This document shows positions 9,062 through 17,936 of a stretch of DNA of 64,000 nucleotides, piece by piece. The translations under genes and the position numbers were made by a program. Below the pieces are notes generated by a model that ran no database searches, had not been told where the DNA came from, and saw only the letters and a program-made list of their open reading frames with translations. The stretch's first letter is position 1. Every line of letters starts with the position of its first letter. Origin of the DNA: Acidobacteriota bacterium (GTDB lineage Bacteria; Acidobacteriota; Holophagae; Holophagales; Holophagaceae); assembly GCA_016213735.1 (NCBI GenBank), contig JACQZU010000019.1, positions 62,001-126,000 of the forward strand, written 5' to 3'.

Positions 9062-9646
9062 ATGCGATGCCCCTTCTGTGGCCACCCCGAGGACAAGGTG
9101 GTGGATTCCCGGGAATCCCGGGAAGGGGACTCCATTCGCCGCCGACGGGAGTGTCTGGGGTGCAGCCGGCGTTTCACCAGCTATGAACGGGTGGAGGAGG
9201 TGCCCGTGGTCGTGGTGAAAAAGGATGGGCGCCGCGAGGTCTTCGACGCGGGCAAGCTCCTCAAGGGCGTCAGCCTGGCCTGCCAGAAACGCCCGGTTTC
9301 CCTGGCCCGGCTGGAGGAACTGGTGAAGGACCTCCAGGCACGCCTGGTGGAACTGCCGGACCGGGAGATCCGCAGCCGGGACCTGGGCGAGATGGTGATG
9401 GAGGAATTGCGCCAGGTGGATCACGTGGCCTACGTTCGCTTCGCCAGCGTGTACCGCGACTTCAAGGATCTCTCGGAATTCGTGACGGCCCTGGATGGGC
9501 TCATGAAACGGGAGCGCACCCCCGCCCCGCCTCCGTCCGACCCGGGTCCCAGGGGATCCGACGCCTCCCCTTCGAAGGCCCAGGCTCCGCCCCTCTTTCC
9601 CGGGCTCGACGCGCCCTCCTTGCCCGGGGGCCGGCGGAGGCGCTGA
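9062..9646 (+). CDS. nrdR: transcriptional repressor NrdR
   Basis: NrdR represses ribonucleotide reductase genes by sensing ATP/dATP. The zinc ribbon uses C3, C6, C31 and C34 (CPFCG ... CLGCSRRF). An ATP-cone domain follows ([18 protein letters not shown] to [11 protein letters not shown], residues ~47-150). The family is about 150 residues; here there is a 40-residue proline- and arginine-rich tail ending GGRRRR. The gene may be leaderless. No NrdR-box pair was recognised nearby, so targets lie outside the window. It is followed 26 bp later by lon. Confidence 0.93.
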   Translation: MRCPFCGHPEDKVVDSRESREGDSIRRRRECLGCSRRFTSYERVEEVPVVVVKKDGRREVFDAGKLLKGVSLACQKRPVSLARLEELVKDLQARLVELPDREIRSRDLGEMVMEELRQVDHVAYVRFASVYRDFKDLSEFVTALDGLMKRERTPAPPPSDPGPRGSDASPSKAQAPPLFPGLDAPSLPGGRRRR

Positions 9647-9648
9647 GG

Positions 9649-9654
9649 TAGACT
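9649..9654 (+). promoter_or_regulatory. TAGACT promoter-like element upstream of lon
   Basis: GGTAGACTGTTC overlaps the nrdR 3' end and lies 18 bp before the lon GTG. GAGG at 9663-9666 could be the ribosome binding site. TTGCCC at 9620-9625 is a possible but over-spaced -35 (23 bp). Confidence 0.4.
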
Positions 9655-9672
9655 GTTCGCCCGAGGTGCCTC

Positions 9673-12081
9673 GTGGCCGAAGAGTTCCCTCAAAACGTGG
9701 TTCTGGAGGAATCCCCCCGGATTCCCGAGGTTCTGCCCGTCCTTCCCTTGCGGGACCTGGTGGTCTACCCCTTCGTCATCCAGCCGTTGAGCATCAGCCG
9801 CGAGAAGTCCATCAAGGCCGTGGATGCAGCCCTGGTCGAAAACCGGATGATCCTGCTCCTTTCCCAGCGCCAGATGGAAATGGACAACCCCGGGCCCGGG
9901 GACCTCTTCCAGATCGGCACGGCCGCCCTGATCATGCGGGTCCTGAAGCTCCCCGACGGTCGGATCCGCGCCCTGGTCCAGGGCCTGCAGCGCGTCCGGG
10001 TGGAGTACTTCACCGAGACCCAGGAACTCTACCGGGCCAAGGTGGAACCCGTCCAGGAGCCGGAACGGGGCGAGCGGGATCTCGAGTACGACGCCATGAT
10101 GCGCTCCGTGAAGCAGACCCTGGAGAAAGCCGTGGCCCTCGGGAAGAACCTGCCCCAGGAGGTGCTGGTCATCGCAGGGAACCTCGACAATCCCGGACGA
10201 CTCGCGGACCTGGTGGCCTCCAACCTGGAGCTGAAGCCCCCGCAGATGCAGGAGGTCCTCGAGATCTCGGACCCCGTGCCCCGCCTGAGGAAGGTCCACG
10301 AGCTTCTCATGCGGGAACTGGATCTGCTCGAGATCCAGCAGAAGATCACCATGGAAGCCCGGGGAGAGATGGACAAGAGCCAGCGGGAGTACTACCTCCG
10401 CCAGCAACTCAAGGCCATCCAGCAGGAACTTGGCGAGGGCAACGAGCTGGCCGAGGAGATCCAGGTCTTCAGGGACAAGCTGGCCAAGCTCACGGTCCCC
10501 GAGGACGTGATGACCGAGATCGAACGGAACCTCAAGAAGCTCGAGCGGATGCACCCCGACAGCTCGGAGACCGCGGTCACCCGGACCTACCTGGAGTGGA
10601 TGACCGAGGTGCCCTGGGGCGTGACCACCCAGGACAACCACGACCTGGCCCGGGCCAAGGAGATCCTGGAGGAGGACCATTACGGCCTGGACAAGATCAA
10701 GGAGCGGCTTCTGGAGTTCCTGGCGGTCCGCAAGCTCAAGCCCGGCCAGAAGGGCACCATCCTCTGCCTGGTGGGGCCCCCGGGCACCGGGAAGACTTCC
10801 CTCGGCCGGAGCGTGGCCAGGGCCCTGGGCCGGAAATTCGCCCGGATCAGCCTGGGCGGCGTGCACGACGAAAGCGAGATCCGTGGACACCGGCGCACCT
10901 ACGTGGGCGCCATGCCCGGCCGCATCGTCCAGGCCATCCACCAGGCCAAGACCCTCAATCCTCTCATCATGCTGGACGAGGTGGACAAGATCGGCCGGGA
11001 CATGCGCGGGGACCCCAGCGCGGCGTTGCTGGAAGCCCTGGATCCCGAGCAGAACAACAGCTTCCGGGACCACTACCTCAACGTGCCGCTGGACCTCAGC
11101 CAGGTCCTCTTCATCACCAACGCCAACGAACTGGACCCCATCCACCCCGCCTTCCGGGACCGCATGGAGGTGATCCACCTTTCGAGCTACACGCTCGAGG
11201 AGAAGCTGGGCATCGCCAAACGGCACCTGATCCCGCGCCAGCTGGACAACAATGGGGTCACCGGAAAACAGTTGGGTTTCAGCGACAAGGGTCTGCGCGC
11301 CCTCATCCAGGGCTACACCCGGGAGGCGGGTCTGCGGCAGCTGGAACGCGAGATCGGTTCCGTCTCCCGGAAGATCGCCCGCAGGATCGCCGAGGGGGAG
11401 GAGGGGGTCAAATTCACCCTGACGGATCGAAACGTCCAGGACCTCCTCGGCCCCGTCAAGTTCCTCCAGGACGAACGCCTCAAGGCCCCGCGGGTGGGCG
11501 TGGTCACGGGGCTGGCCTGGACCGCCTCGGGAGGGGATGTCCTCTTCGTGGAGGCCCTCAAGATGCCGGGGAAGGGCGGCCTGCTCCTCACGGGCCAACT
11601 GGGGGACGTGATGAAGGAAAGCGCCCAGGCGGCCCTGAGCTACATCCGCAGCCGGGGCGACGCCTTCGGCATTGACGCCGAAGTATTCCAGAAGTTCGAC
11701 ATCCACATTCATTTTCCCGAGGGCGCGGTCCCCAAGGACGGGCCCAGCGCCGGCCTGACCATGGCCACGGCCCTCCTCTCGGTCCTCAAGGGCATTCCGG
11801 TGAAGAACACGGTGGCCATGACCGGGGAAATTGATCTGCGGGGCGAGGCCCTCGCCATCGGGGGCCTCAAGGAGAAGGCCCTGGCGGCGCTCCGGGTGGG
11901 GGTCTACGACATCATCCTTCCTCAAGCCAACGTCAAGGACCTGGAGGAGATTGCCCCCGAGGTTCGGCAGAAGCTGCGCTTCCACCCCATCTCCCACGTG
12001 GAGGACGTCTTCGTGTTGGCCCTCAAGGGGTGGAAAAAACCGCAAGGGAACGCTGGATCCCGGGATAAGAAAAAACCGTGA
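9673..12081 (+). CDS. lon: ATP-dependent protease La
   Basis: This 802-residue protein starts at a GTG with GAGG upstream. Lon degrades misfolded and regulatory proteins in the cytoplasm. The order is an N-terminal substrate domain ([14 protein letters not shown], residues ~20-34), coiled coil, AAA+ module (Walker [10 protein letters not shown] from 368, Walker B LDEVDKIG) and a serine protease domain with the Ser692/Lys735 dyad ([16 protein letters not shown]). The length fits LonA. A heat-shock (CIRCE-like) operator was looked for upstream and not seen. Confidence 0.97.
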   Translation: MAEEFPQNVVLEESPRIPEVLPVLPLRDLVVYPFVIQPLSISREKSIKAVDAALVENRMILLLSQRQMEMDNPGPGDLFQIGTAALIMRVLKLPDGRIRALVQGLQRVRVEYFTETQELYRAKVEPVQEPERGERDLEYDAMMRSVKQTLEKAVALGKNLPQEVLVIAGNLDNPGRLADLVASNLELKPPQMQEVLEISDPVPRLRKVHELLMRELDLLEIQQKITMEARGEMDKSQREYYLRQQLKAIQQELGEGNELAEEIQVFRDKLAKLTVPEDVMTEIERNLKKLERMHPDSSETAVTRTYLEWMTEVPWGVTTQDNHDLARAKEILEEDHYGLDKIKERLLEFLAVRKLKPGQKGTILCLVGPPGTGKTSLGRSVARALGRKFARISLGGVHDESEIRGHRRTYVGAMPGRIVQAIHQAKTLNPLIMLDEVDKIGRDMRGDPSAALLEALDPEQNNSFRDHYLNVPLDLSQVLFITNANELDPIHPAFRDRMEVIHLSSYTLEEKLGIAKRHLIPRQLDNNGVTGKQLGFSDKGLRALIQGYTREAGLRQLEREIGSVSRKIARRIAEGEEGVKFTLTDRNVQDLLGPVKFLQDERLKAPRVGVVTGLAWTASGGDVLFVEALKMPGKGGLLLTGQLGDVMKESAQAALSYIRSRGDAFGIDAEVFQKFDIHIHFPEGAVPKDGPSAGLTMATALLSVLKGIPVKNTVAMTGEIDLRGEALAIGGLKEKALAALRVGVYDIILPQANVKDLEEIAPEVRQKLRFHPISHVEDVFVLALKGWKKPQGNAGSRDKKKP

Positions 12082-12121
12082 TTCCATTCTTCCCGCAGGA
12101 CTGCCTGGGGCTCCCCGGGCC

Positions 12122-12137
12122 TGTTCCACGTGGAACC
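12122..12137. promoter_or_regulatory. parS: parS-like site 1 (upstream of ftsY)
   Basis: TGTTCCACGTGGAACC contains the perfect 14-bp palindrome GTTCCACGTGGAAC (12123-12136). It matches the well-known chromosomal parS consensus bound by ParB, the centromere-like site near replication origins. The same 14-mer recurs at 20142 and 28884. This copy is intergenic between lon and ftsY and overlaps the region where the ftsY promoter would lie. parA and parB are not in the window. Confidence 0.85.
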
Positions 12138-12142
12138 CGGGC

Positions 12143-12148
12143 TAGACT
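12143..12148 (+). promoter_or_regulatory. TAGACT promoter-like element upstream of ftsY
   Basis: GGGCTAGACTGGTC begins six bases after the parS palindrome and 18 bp before the ftsY GTG. The palindrome would occupy the -10/-35 spacer region, so ParB binding could compete with RNA polymerase here. Confidence 0.45.
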
Positions 12149-12166
12149 GGTCACCGTGGGGGAGTC

Positions 12167-13078
12167 GTGGGTTTTCTGGGTGGCCTGATCGGAAAATTCA
12201 AGGGGGGCCTGCAGCGGACCCGAGAGGTGGTGTTTCGGCCCATGGGACACCTGCTGGGCTTGCGCCACCTGGACGAGGCCCAACTCCAGGAGGTGGAAGA
12301 CCTGCTGTTGCAGGCGGACCTGGGAGCGCCGGCCGTGGGGGACCTCATGGCTCGCCTTCGTACGGAGCTCAAGCGGTCGGGGAGCGTGGACCCCAGGGCC
12401 ATCCTTCGGGAGGCCCTGCTCACCCGGCTCCGCGGTTTCCCGCCGAAAGCCCTGGAGGTCCGGGGGACCCAGGTCCTGCTCCTGGTGGGGGTGAACGGGG
12501 TGGGGAAGACCACCACCCTGGGCAAGCTGGCAGCCCACCTGAAGGCCCGCGGGGACGACGTCCTGATCGTGGCCGGAGACACCTTCCGGGCTGCCGCCAT
12601 TGATCAGCTCGAGCACTGGGGGGAGCGCGCGGGCGTTCCGGTGATCCGGAACCAGATGGGGGGGGACCCCGCCGCGGTGGCCTTCGACGGAGCGGCCGCG
12701 GCCGTTGCCCGGAGAACGCCCTGGGTGCTCATCGACACGGCGGGCCGGCTGCACACCAAAGACCACCTCATGCGGGAATTGGAGAAGATCCGCCGGAGCC
12801 TGCAGAAGGTCCTGCCCGAGGCCCCCCATCGGGTGTTCCTGGTCCTGGACGCCACCACCGGCCAGAACGGGCTGGCCCAGGCCGAGGCCTTCCGGCAGGT
12901 TGCAGGGGTCACCGACCTGGTCCTGACCAAGCTGGACGGCAGCGCCAAGGGGGGGGTGGTGGTCCCCATTCTGGAGCGGCTCCGGATTCCCATCGCCTTC
13001 GTCGGCCTGGGCGAAGGCCTGGACGACCTCGTGCCCTTCGACCCCGAGGCCTTTGTGGACGGGTTGCTGGGCCCATGA
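12167..13078 (+). CDS. ftsY: signal recognition particle receptor FtsY
   Basis: This 303-residue SRP-GTPase reads from GTG 12167 (start peptide GFLGGLIGKFKGGL). It docks SRP-ribosome complexes at the membrane. The long acidic A-domain of E. coli FtsY is absent; the protein is essentially the NG domain with a short amphipathic start. Motifs are P-loop GVNGVGKTTT (~108-117), AGDTFRAAAIDQLE, DTAGRL and TKLDGSAKGG. The stop overlaps the ribD ATG (ATGA). Its upstream region carries parS site 1. Confidence 0.95.
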   Translation: MGFLGGLIGKFKGGLQRTREVVFRPMGHLLGLRHLDEAQLQEVEDLLLQADLGAPAVGDLMARLRTELKRSGSVDPRAILREALLTRLRGFPPKALEVRGTQVLLLVGVNGVGKTTTLGKLAAHLKARGDDVLIVAGDTFRAAAIDQLEHWGERAGVPVIRNQMGGDPAAVAFDGAAAAVARRTPWVLIDTAGRLHTKDHLMRELEKIRRSLQKVLPEAPHRVFLVLDATTGQNGLAQAEAFRQVAGVTDLVLTKLDGSAKGGVVVPILERLRIPIAFVGLGEGLDDLVPFDPEAFVDGLLGP

Positions 13079-14241
13079 TTCCGGAGCCCCTGTCCGCCCG
13101 GGCCTGGGCGCTCGCCTGCGGGGGGCCCTACCCGGACCCGGCGGACCTGGTCGGAGACGAGCATTTCATGGCCCTGGCCCTCCGCGAGGCCCTGAAGGGG
13201 GTCGGCCACGCCAGTCCCAACCCGCCCGTGGGTTGCGTTCTGGTGCGTGAGGGAGAGGTGCTGGGGCGGGGCGTCCACACCCGGGCCGGGGACCCCCACG
13301 CCGAGGTCATGTCCCTGCGCCACGCGGAGGAGGGAGGGTTGGATCCCGCCGGATCCACGGCCTTCGTCACCCTCGAGCCCTGTTGCCACCAGGGGCGCAC
13401 CCCGCCCTGCACGGACGCCCTCCTCCGGGCCGGGGTGGCCGAGGTGGTGGTGGGCGTCCGCGATCCCAATCCGAGGGTGGCCGGAGGCGGGATTTCCATC
13501 CTCCGCCAGCGGGGGGTAAAGGTCCGGGAGGGGGTTCTGGGTGAAGCCTGCGGACGCTTCCACGCACCCTTCTTTAAATGGATCCTCAGCGGTCTTCCTT
13601 GGGTCTCCCTCAAATTGGCCCTCGATCCCCAGGACCGGATGGGGGTGCCCGGGTTCCGCACCGAAGTCACCCCCCCGGAGCTTCAGGCCCTGGCCCACGC
13701 CCTTCGCCGGGCCAGCGACGGAGTGCTGGTGGGCCGGGCCACCGCCCAGGTGGACGACCCCAGACTGTCCGATCGCTGGCCCGCCCGCAGCCTCCCGCAC
13801 AGGGTCTTCCGGAGGGTGGTGCTGGATACCCGCGGCCGTTTGCCTGCCACCCTCCAGATCTGGCGCCGCCTCGAAGGGCAGCCCTGCTTCCGGGTCCTCG
13901 CGGAGGAGGCCCGGCCTCTGCCCGACGTGGAGGATCTTCGCGTTCCACCGGGGCCCGGTGGATGCAGTTTGCGACACTTGTTGCAGGAACTGGGCGCGCG
14001 GGGGGTCAGCCGACTGCTGGTGGAAGGGGGCCCGACCCTTCATCGGGCCCTGCTTGCAGAGGGGCTGGCGGACGAACTCCATCTCTTCCGGGGCGCGGCG
14101 GAAGTCGGCGGGGCGCCGATTCACCTCCCTGTGACCCAGGAATGGTCCCGCCGTGCAAGGCTTTCCTTCCAGGGTGGCACCTGGGAAATCCTGGAAAACC
14201 CCACCTTGGCACATCCTTTCCATTGGCCCCCCCGTCCCTAG
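13075..14241 (+). CDS. ribD: bifunctional riboflavin biosynthesis deaminase/reductase
   Basis: This 388-residue protein carries out two steps of riboflavin synthesis. The N-terminal half is a zinc cytidine-deaminase fold (H75-A-E77; PCC at 102-104 and PPC ending at C112 in a GRTPPC motif). The C-terminal half is the NADPH-dependent reductase (GRATAQVDDPRLSDRW; LLVEGGPTLHRALL). An extra ~25 residues precede the deaminase domain. It is translationally coupled to ftsY. No FMN riboswitch was seen, and ribE/ribBA/ribH do not follow, so riboflavin genes are dispersed. Confidence 0.93.
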   Translation: MIPEPLSARAWALACGGPYPDPADLVGDEHFMALALREALKGVGHASPNPPVGCVLVREGEVLGRGVHTRAGDPHAEVMSLRHAEEGGLDPAGSTAFVTLEPCCHQGRTPPCTDALLRAGVAEVVVGVRDPNPRVAGGGISILRQRGVKVREGVLGEACGRFHAPFFKWILSGLPWVSLKLALDPQDRMGVPGFRTEVTPPELQALAHALRRASDGVLVGRATAQVDDPRLSDRWPARSLPHRVFRRVVLDTRGRLPATLQIWRRLEGQPCFRVLAEEARPLPDVEDLRVPPGPGGCSLRHLLQELGARGVSRLLVEGGPTLHRALLAEGLADELHLFRGAAEVGGAPIHLPVTQEWSRRARLSFQGGTWEILENPTLAHPFHWPPRP

Positions 14242-14244
14242 CCT
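14239..14244 (+). promoter_or_regulatory. TAGCCT promoter-like element at the ribD 3' end
   Basis: CCCTAGCCTGGAG contains the ribD stop codon and lies 10 bp before the next ATG. It matches the recurrent TAGACTGG-type motif, but less well than the other copies. Confidence 0.3.
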
Positions 14245-14254
14245 GGAGGCCCCC

Positions 14255-15973
14255 ATGCTTCACCTGAACTGGAAGACCTGGCTGCTGTCCCTGTCCCTGG
14301 GACTCCTGGTGGGCTGCTTCGGCGGCTCCGGGGACAACGGAAGCAACCTGGGGGGAGGGGGAAACGCCCGGGTCACGGTCCAGGCCTCCTATGAAAAACA
14401 GACCCTCAGCTCCCAGGGCCTGGGCGCCGTGGTGAACACTCCGGCCCGCTACGCGTACGTGGAAATCCGGCAGGTTTCCAACAATTCCCTGCTCGCCAAC
14501 GGCTACCTGGGCTCCGACGGTTCGGGGTACGCCGACCTGCCTTCGGGCGTGACGGCCTATGTCCGGGTCTTCGCCGCCTACGAGATTCCCTCCACCAACG
14601 GGGGCTCCTTCTTCATGCGGGGATCGGTGGTGAACGAGCCCTACAACAGTTCCCGGCCTTTCGAGGCGACCAGCGACTGGTACATGGACAGCAGTGCCAT
14701 CACCGTGAACACCTCGGGGACCCTCACGGTCCGGGCGCCGATCGCCAATCGCCTCGCCGGTGCCTTCAACATCGCCGACCGGGCCGTGGATTTCGGCATG
14801 CGCGTCCGGGACCTGGAACCTTCCCTTCGCCTCCCGAACCTGCACACCTACTGGACCACCAGCAGCAATCCCAACGACCAGACCCGCACCTACCCCGTGG
14901 TCCTGATGACCAAACCCCAGCCACCTCAACCACCCGAGGTCGTGAAGAGCGGCAGCGGCCGGGCGATCTTCACCCACGCGGTCTACGGCCTCCAGGGCGG
15001 GGCGGCCTGGACCGAGCAGGACGAATGGGACGACGGGGCCCTGCTCGAGACCTTCGGCCATCTTCTGTTCGCCAACTACAGCTACCAGCCGGACGGGTCC
15101 AGCTTCCTGTCCCTGCTCCGCCTGGACAACGAGAACACCTACGTGAGCCGTTACCGTCCCAGCGAGGCCTCCGTGGCCTTCGCCGGGGGCTTCTGCGACT
15201 TCTTCGCCGGGGCGTCCTTGAACTCGCCCTTGCTGCTGGACAGCTACCTGGACGCCAACCGGCACCTGGCCGTGGAGGCCTTCGACCTGTCCCGGCACGA
15301 CCAGGTGGACCCGGCCAGCCGGACAGAATTCACCCGGGGCTCCGTAGCCGTCAGCCTCTGGGGGATCTGGAAGAACGCCTTCGGCGGCTCCAGCACGGGC
15401 CTCGCCAGCCTCTGGCAGGCCGTCCGCTCGAACACCCTCGTCCAGGACGGGACCGGGGAATACAACGCCGCCGCCCTCAGCTCCTTCCCCACGTACCTGA
15501 CGGGACTGAAGGCCCGCAATCCCTCCGCCTGGTCGGCGGTGGTCGGCCAACTCCAGGCGGAGTCCATTCCGGAGCCCACCGCCACCTATTTCTCCGGCCT
15601 CGGGAACAACACCCGACTTTGGATCAATGCGAATCTCCCTTCCGGCACGCTCAATGGCAGCATTCCCTGCTACCCCGGCAGCGAGCAGCGCTACTACGAC
15701 TACGCCCAGGCCTGGCCCTTCCGGTTCTCCTTCTCCGGGGCCCCCCGCACGGTCACCGTCACCATGAATGCCCTGGACAATCAGGATTTCGAGTTGGACG
15801 TGATCGGCCCCCAGGGGTGGTTCAAATCCAGTTATGATGGTCCTTATCCAAAGTCCACCCGCACCCTGACCCTGAACGGGCTCACCGCCGGCGCCTACGT
15901 GGTGCGGGTCCGCGCCAATCCGGACGCGCCCTCCACCGCGGGCTCCTACCGCTTCAATCTCACCATCAATTGA
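14255..15973 (+). CDS. secreted lipoprotein with C-terminal PPC-like beta domain
   Basis: This 572-residue product starts at ATG 14255; the frame is open upstream but overlaps ribD. It carries a lipoprotein signal (WLLSLSLGLLVGC, predicted lipid at about Cys21) followed by a Gly/Ser/Asn linker. The middle (residues ~100-470) has no family I recognise; it may be an alpha-helical hydrolase-like region with LLETFGHLLFANYSY. The last ~90 residues (VTVTMNALDNQDFELDVIG ... GAYVVRVRA) look like a bacterial pre-peptidase C-terminal-type beta sandwich. It is likely anchored in the outer membrane. Function unknown. Confidence 0.7.
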   Translation: MLHLNWKTWLLSLSLGLLVGCFGGSGDNGSNLGGGGNARVTVQASYEKQTLSSQGLGAVVNTPARYAYVEIRQVSNNSLLANGYLGSDGSGYADLPSGVTAYVRVFAAYEIPSTNGGSFFMRGSVVNEPYNSSRPFEATSDWYMDSSAITVNTSGTLTVRAPIANRLAGAFNIADRAVDFGMRVRDLEPSLRLPNLHTYWTTSSNPNDQTRTYPVVLMTKPQPPQPPEVVKSGSGRAIFTHAVYGLQGGAAWTEQDEWDDGALLETFGHLLFANYSYQPDGSSFLSLLRLDNENTYVSRYRPSEASVAFAGGFCDFFAGASLNSPLLLDSYLDANRHLAVEAFDLSRHDQVDPASRTEFTRGSVAVSLWGIWKNAFGGSSTGLASLWQAVRSNTLVQDGTGEYNAAALSSFPTYLTGLKARNPSAWSAVVGQLQAESIPEPTATYFSGLGNNTRLWINANLPSGTLNGSIPCYPGSEQRYYDYAQAWPFRFSFSGAPRTVTVTMNALDNQDFELDVIGPQGWFKSSYDGPYPKSTRTLTLNGLTAGAYVVRVRANPDAPSTAGSYRFNLTIN

Positions 15974-16020
15974 TCCCCGGGGGGCGCGGCAGAGCCCTCT
16001 CCCCCCCCTCGGCCTCCCGC

Positions 16021-16221
16021 CTAGCCGCCCCCCACGAGGCGAACCACCTCCACCCGATCGCCCTCTCGCAGGGGGGTGAAGGGGTGGCGGTGGCGCGGGA
16101 CAACCTCCCCGTTCAATTCGATGGCCGAGCCAAAGGCGGGAAGTTCCAGCCAGGCTCCGAGATCCGCAAGGGTCCCCAGCTCCGGGGCCTGTTCATCCCG
16201 CCCGTTGAGGACGAACCGCAT
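16021..16221 (-). CDS. thiS: ThiS-family sulfur carrier protein
   Basis: This 66-residue ubiquitin-like protein ends in VGGG, the tail that is adenylated and converted to a thiocarboxylate. Family features are the MRFVLNG start, IELNGEVVPR and LREGDRVEVVRLV. ThiS delivers sulfur for thiazole synthesis in thiamine biosynthesis. Here it overlaps by one base (TGATG) the stop of a PLP trans-sulfuration enzyme rather than thiG/thiF/thiH, so it may feed sulfide to that enzyme instead. Confidence 0.85.
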   Translation of the reverse strand: MRFVLNGRDEQAPELGTLADLGAWLELPAFGSAIELNGEVVPRHRHPFTPLREGDRVEVVRLVGGG

Positions 16222-17417
16222 CAGAGGACGCCCGAGGCCGCCTGGAGGCCCCGCTCCAGGTCCGCGACGAGGTCGGGTTCGTCTTCGATCCCCACCGAGA
16301 GGCGCAGGAGCCCGTCCCCGATCCCGAGCCTGGCCTTGACCTCGGGGGGGGTCCGCAGGTGGCTCATGCTGGCGGGGTGCTGGATGAGGCTTTCCACGCC
16401 CCCCAAGGAGACCCCCCGGGTGATGACTTCCAAGGCCTCGCAGAAGCGCCGCCCCGCCTCCACCCCTCCCCGGAGTTCGAAGCCCAGCATGGCCCCGAAA
16501 CCGTCCCCCATCTGTTTCCGGGCCACTTCGTGCCCCCGATGGGTCGGGAGGCCCGGGTAGTCCACCCGGGCCACCAGGGGTTGCCAGAGCAGCCATTGGG
16601 CCAGACTTTGAGCGTTGTCCGAGGCCCTGCGGATCCTCAGGGCCAGGGTCTTCAGGCCCCGGTGAAGGAGCCAGGCGGCCATGGGGTCCAGGGTGGGGCC
16701 CTGGAGCTTGGCCACCTGCCAGCAGGCCACCAGGTCCGCCGTCTTCCCGGCGATCACCCCGGCCACGAGGTCCGAGTGTCCCGCCAAGTATTTCGTCCCG
16801 CTCGAGACACTGAGGTCCACCCCGAGTTCGACCGGCCGGGTCAGGGCCGGGCTGGCGAAGGTGTTGTCGGCCACGGACCGGGCGCCCTGCCGCTGGGCCA
16901 GTTCGGCCACGGCCGCCAGGTCGGTGATGGCCAGGGTCGGGTTGCTGGGGGATTCCAGGAGCACCATGGCCGTTCCGGGGGTGATGGCCCGTCCCCACTC
17001 CTGCAGGTCCATGGAATTGGCCACCCAGGTCACCCGGAGCTTTCGGCGTTCGCTCCAGCGTCGAAGCAACTGCTCTGTTCCTAGGTAGATGGCTGCGGGC
17101 GCCACCAGGTGGTCCCCGTCCCGCAGGAAGGCCTCGAAGACCGTGGCGAAGGCCGCCATGCCCGAACTGGTCACCAGGGCGCGCTCCGCCCCTTCCAGGC
17201 GGGCCAGAACCTCCTCGACCTCGGAGAAGTTCGGATTGCCCCACCGGGTGTAGAAGGCCGGGGGTTCCACCGCGGCGGCGAACTCGGCGCCTTCGGCGTT
17301 CTCCCTGAGCTGGAATACGGAAGTCTGGAAGATGGGCGTGGTAACCGCGGTGGTGGGGTTGTGGCGCCGGCCGCCATGGATGGCCGTGGTGCTCATTCCC
17401 CAGGGTCTCGCGGTCAT
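16221..17417 (-). CDS. PLP-dependent trans-sulfuration enzyme (cystathionine gamma-synthase / O-acetylhomoserine sulfhydrylase family)
   Basis: This 398-residue protein starts at ATG 17417, chosen because GGAG lies 8 bases upstream; a later ATG at 17396 has no properly spaced site. The PLP lysine is K209 in SSGTKYLAGHSD. TTAIHGGRR at the start, YTRWGNPN and ESPSNPTLAITD are family motifs. The family includes MetB, MetY/MetZ, MetC and methionine gamma-lyase, which sequence alone does not separate. The downstream overlapping thiS hints at a sulfhydrylase that takes sulfur from a protein thiocarboxylate. Confidence 0.88.
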   Translation of the reverse strand: MTARPWGMSTTAIHGGRRHNPTTAVTTPIFQTSVFQLRENAEGAEFAAAVEPPAFYTRWGNPNFSEVEEVLARLEGAERALVTSSGMAAFATVFEAFLRDGDHLVAPAAIYLGTEQLLRRWSERRKLRVTWVANSMDLQEWGRAITPGTAMVLLESPSNPTLAITDLAAVAELAQRQGARSVADNTFASPALTRPVELGVDLSVSSGTKYLAGHSDLVAGVIAGKTADLVACWQVAKLQGPTLDPMAAWLLHRGLKTLALRIRRASDNAQSLAQWLLWQPLVARVDYPGLPTHRGHEVARKQMGDGFGAMLGFELRGGVEAGRRFCEALEVITRGVSLGGVESLIQHPASMSHLRTPPEVKARLGIGDGLLRLSVGIEDEPDLVADLERGLQAASGVL

Positions 17418-17435
17418 GTCAGGATCTCCGGGCCC

Positions 17436-17441
17436 AGGATA
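17436..17441 (-). promoter_or_regulatory. TATCCT -10-like element upstream of the trans-sulfuration gene
   Basis: On the minus strand GGTATCCTGGG lies 18 bp before the ATG at 17417, in the 181-bp gap between this gene and the tail-anchored protein gene. The remainder of that gap is GC-rich and shows nothing further. Confidence 0.35.
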
Positions 17442-17598
17442 CCCCTGCCCCGTGCGCCCCGCCTGAAATTCCGGTCCCCCAGGATGCGGGTTCCACCCCT
17501 GGGGGATTCGGCCTTCCGCTCGAACCCCTGGTGGGCCGTTTCGCTCCCCGAAAGCCCGGCGCACCCGGGGAACCCCTGGGGGGTCCTGGGAGGCTGAC

Positions 17599-17916
17599 CT
17601 AGCGCTTCCAGAACACGAGGGCCAGGGCCGCGACCGCCAGCAGCAGCAGGAAGATGGTCCTCCAGAAGGTCGGGGCCGTGTTCACCGTGTCGCGGATGCC
17701 CGCTCCCGGGTCTCCCAGGGCGGCGGCGGCCAATTCATCCTCCGGGGATTCCGGCGGACCGGGATGGGGGGGGACCAGGGGTTCGGTGAGGGGTCCGAAA
17801 GTCACCCGCCGCCAACTGCCGTCCGCTCCGGAAGGGGGGACGAATTCGGGTCCCGGGACCGGGAGGGCTTCCGAATTCCCCTCCTCCGGGGACCGGGGAG
17901 GGGTGTCGGGTTCCAT
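17599..17916 (-). CDS. proline-rich tail-anchored membrane protein, unknown function
   Basis: This 105-residue product starts at ATG 17916 with GGAGG about 8 bases upstream. The first ~80 residues are Pro/Glu/Gly-rich and probably disordered. The last ~22 (TIFLLLLAVAALALVFWKR) form one transmembrane helix ending in a short positive tail, so it is predicted to be tail-anchored with its bulk in the cytoplasm. It lies 20 bp downstream of gatB and is likely co-transcribed with it. I recognise no family. Confidence 0.6.
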   Translation of the reverse strand: MEPDTPPRSPEEGNSEALPVPGPEFVPPSGADGSWRRVTFGPLTEPLVPPHPGPPESPEDELAAAALGDPGAGIRDTVNTAPTFWRTIFLLLLAVAALALVFWKR

Positions 17917-17936
17917 GGCGTCCTCCTGAGTGGAGG

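Noticed and set aside
15820-15840. tRNA T-loop-like GGTTCAAATCC
   Set aside because: It is inside the coding sequence of the lipoprotein and no acceptor stem or anticodon arm surrounds it.
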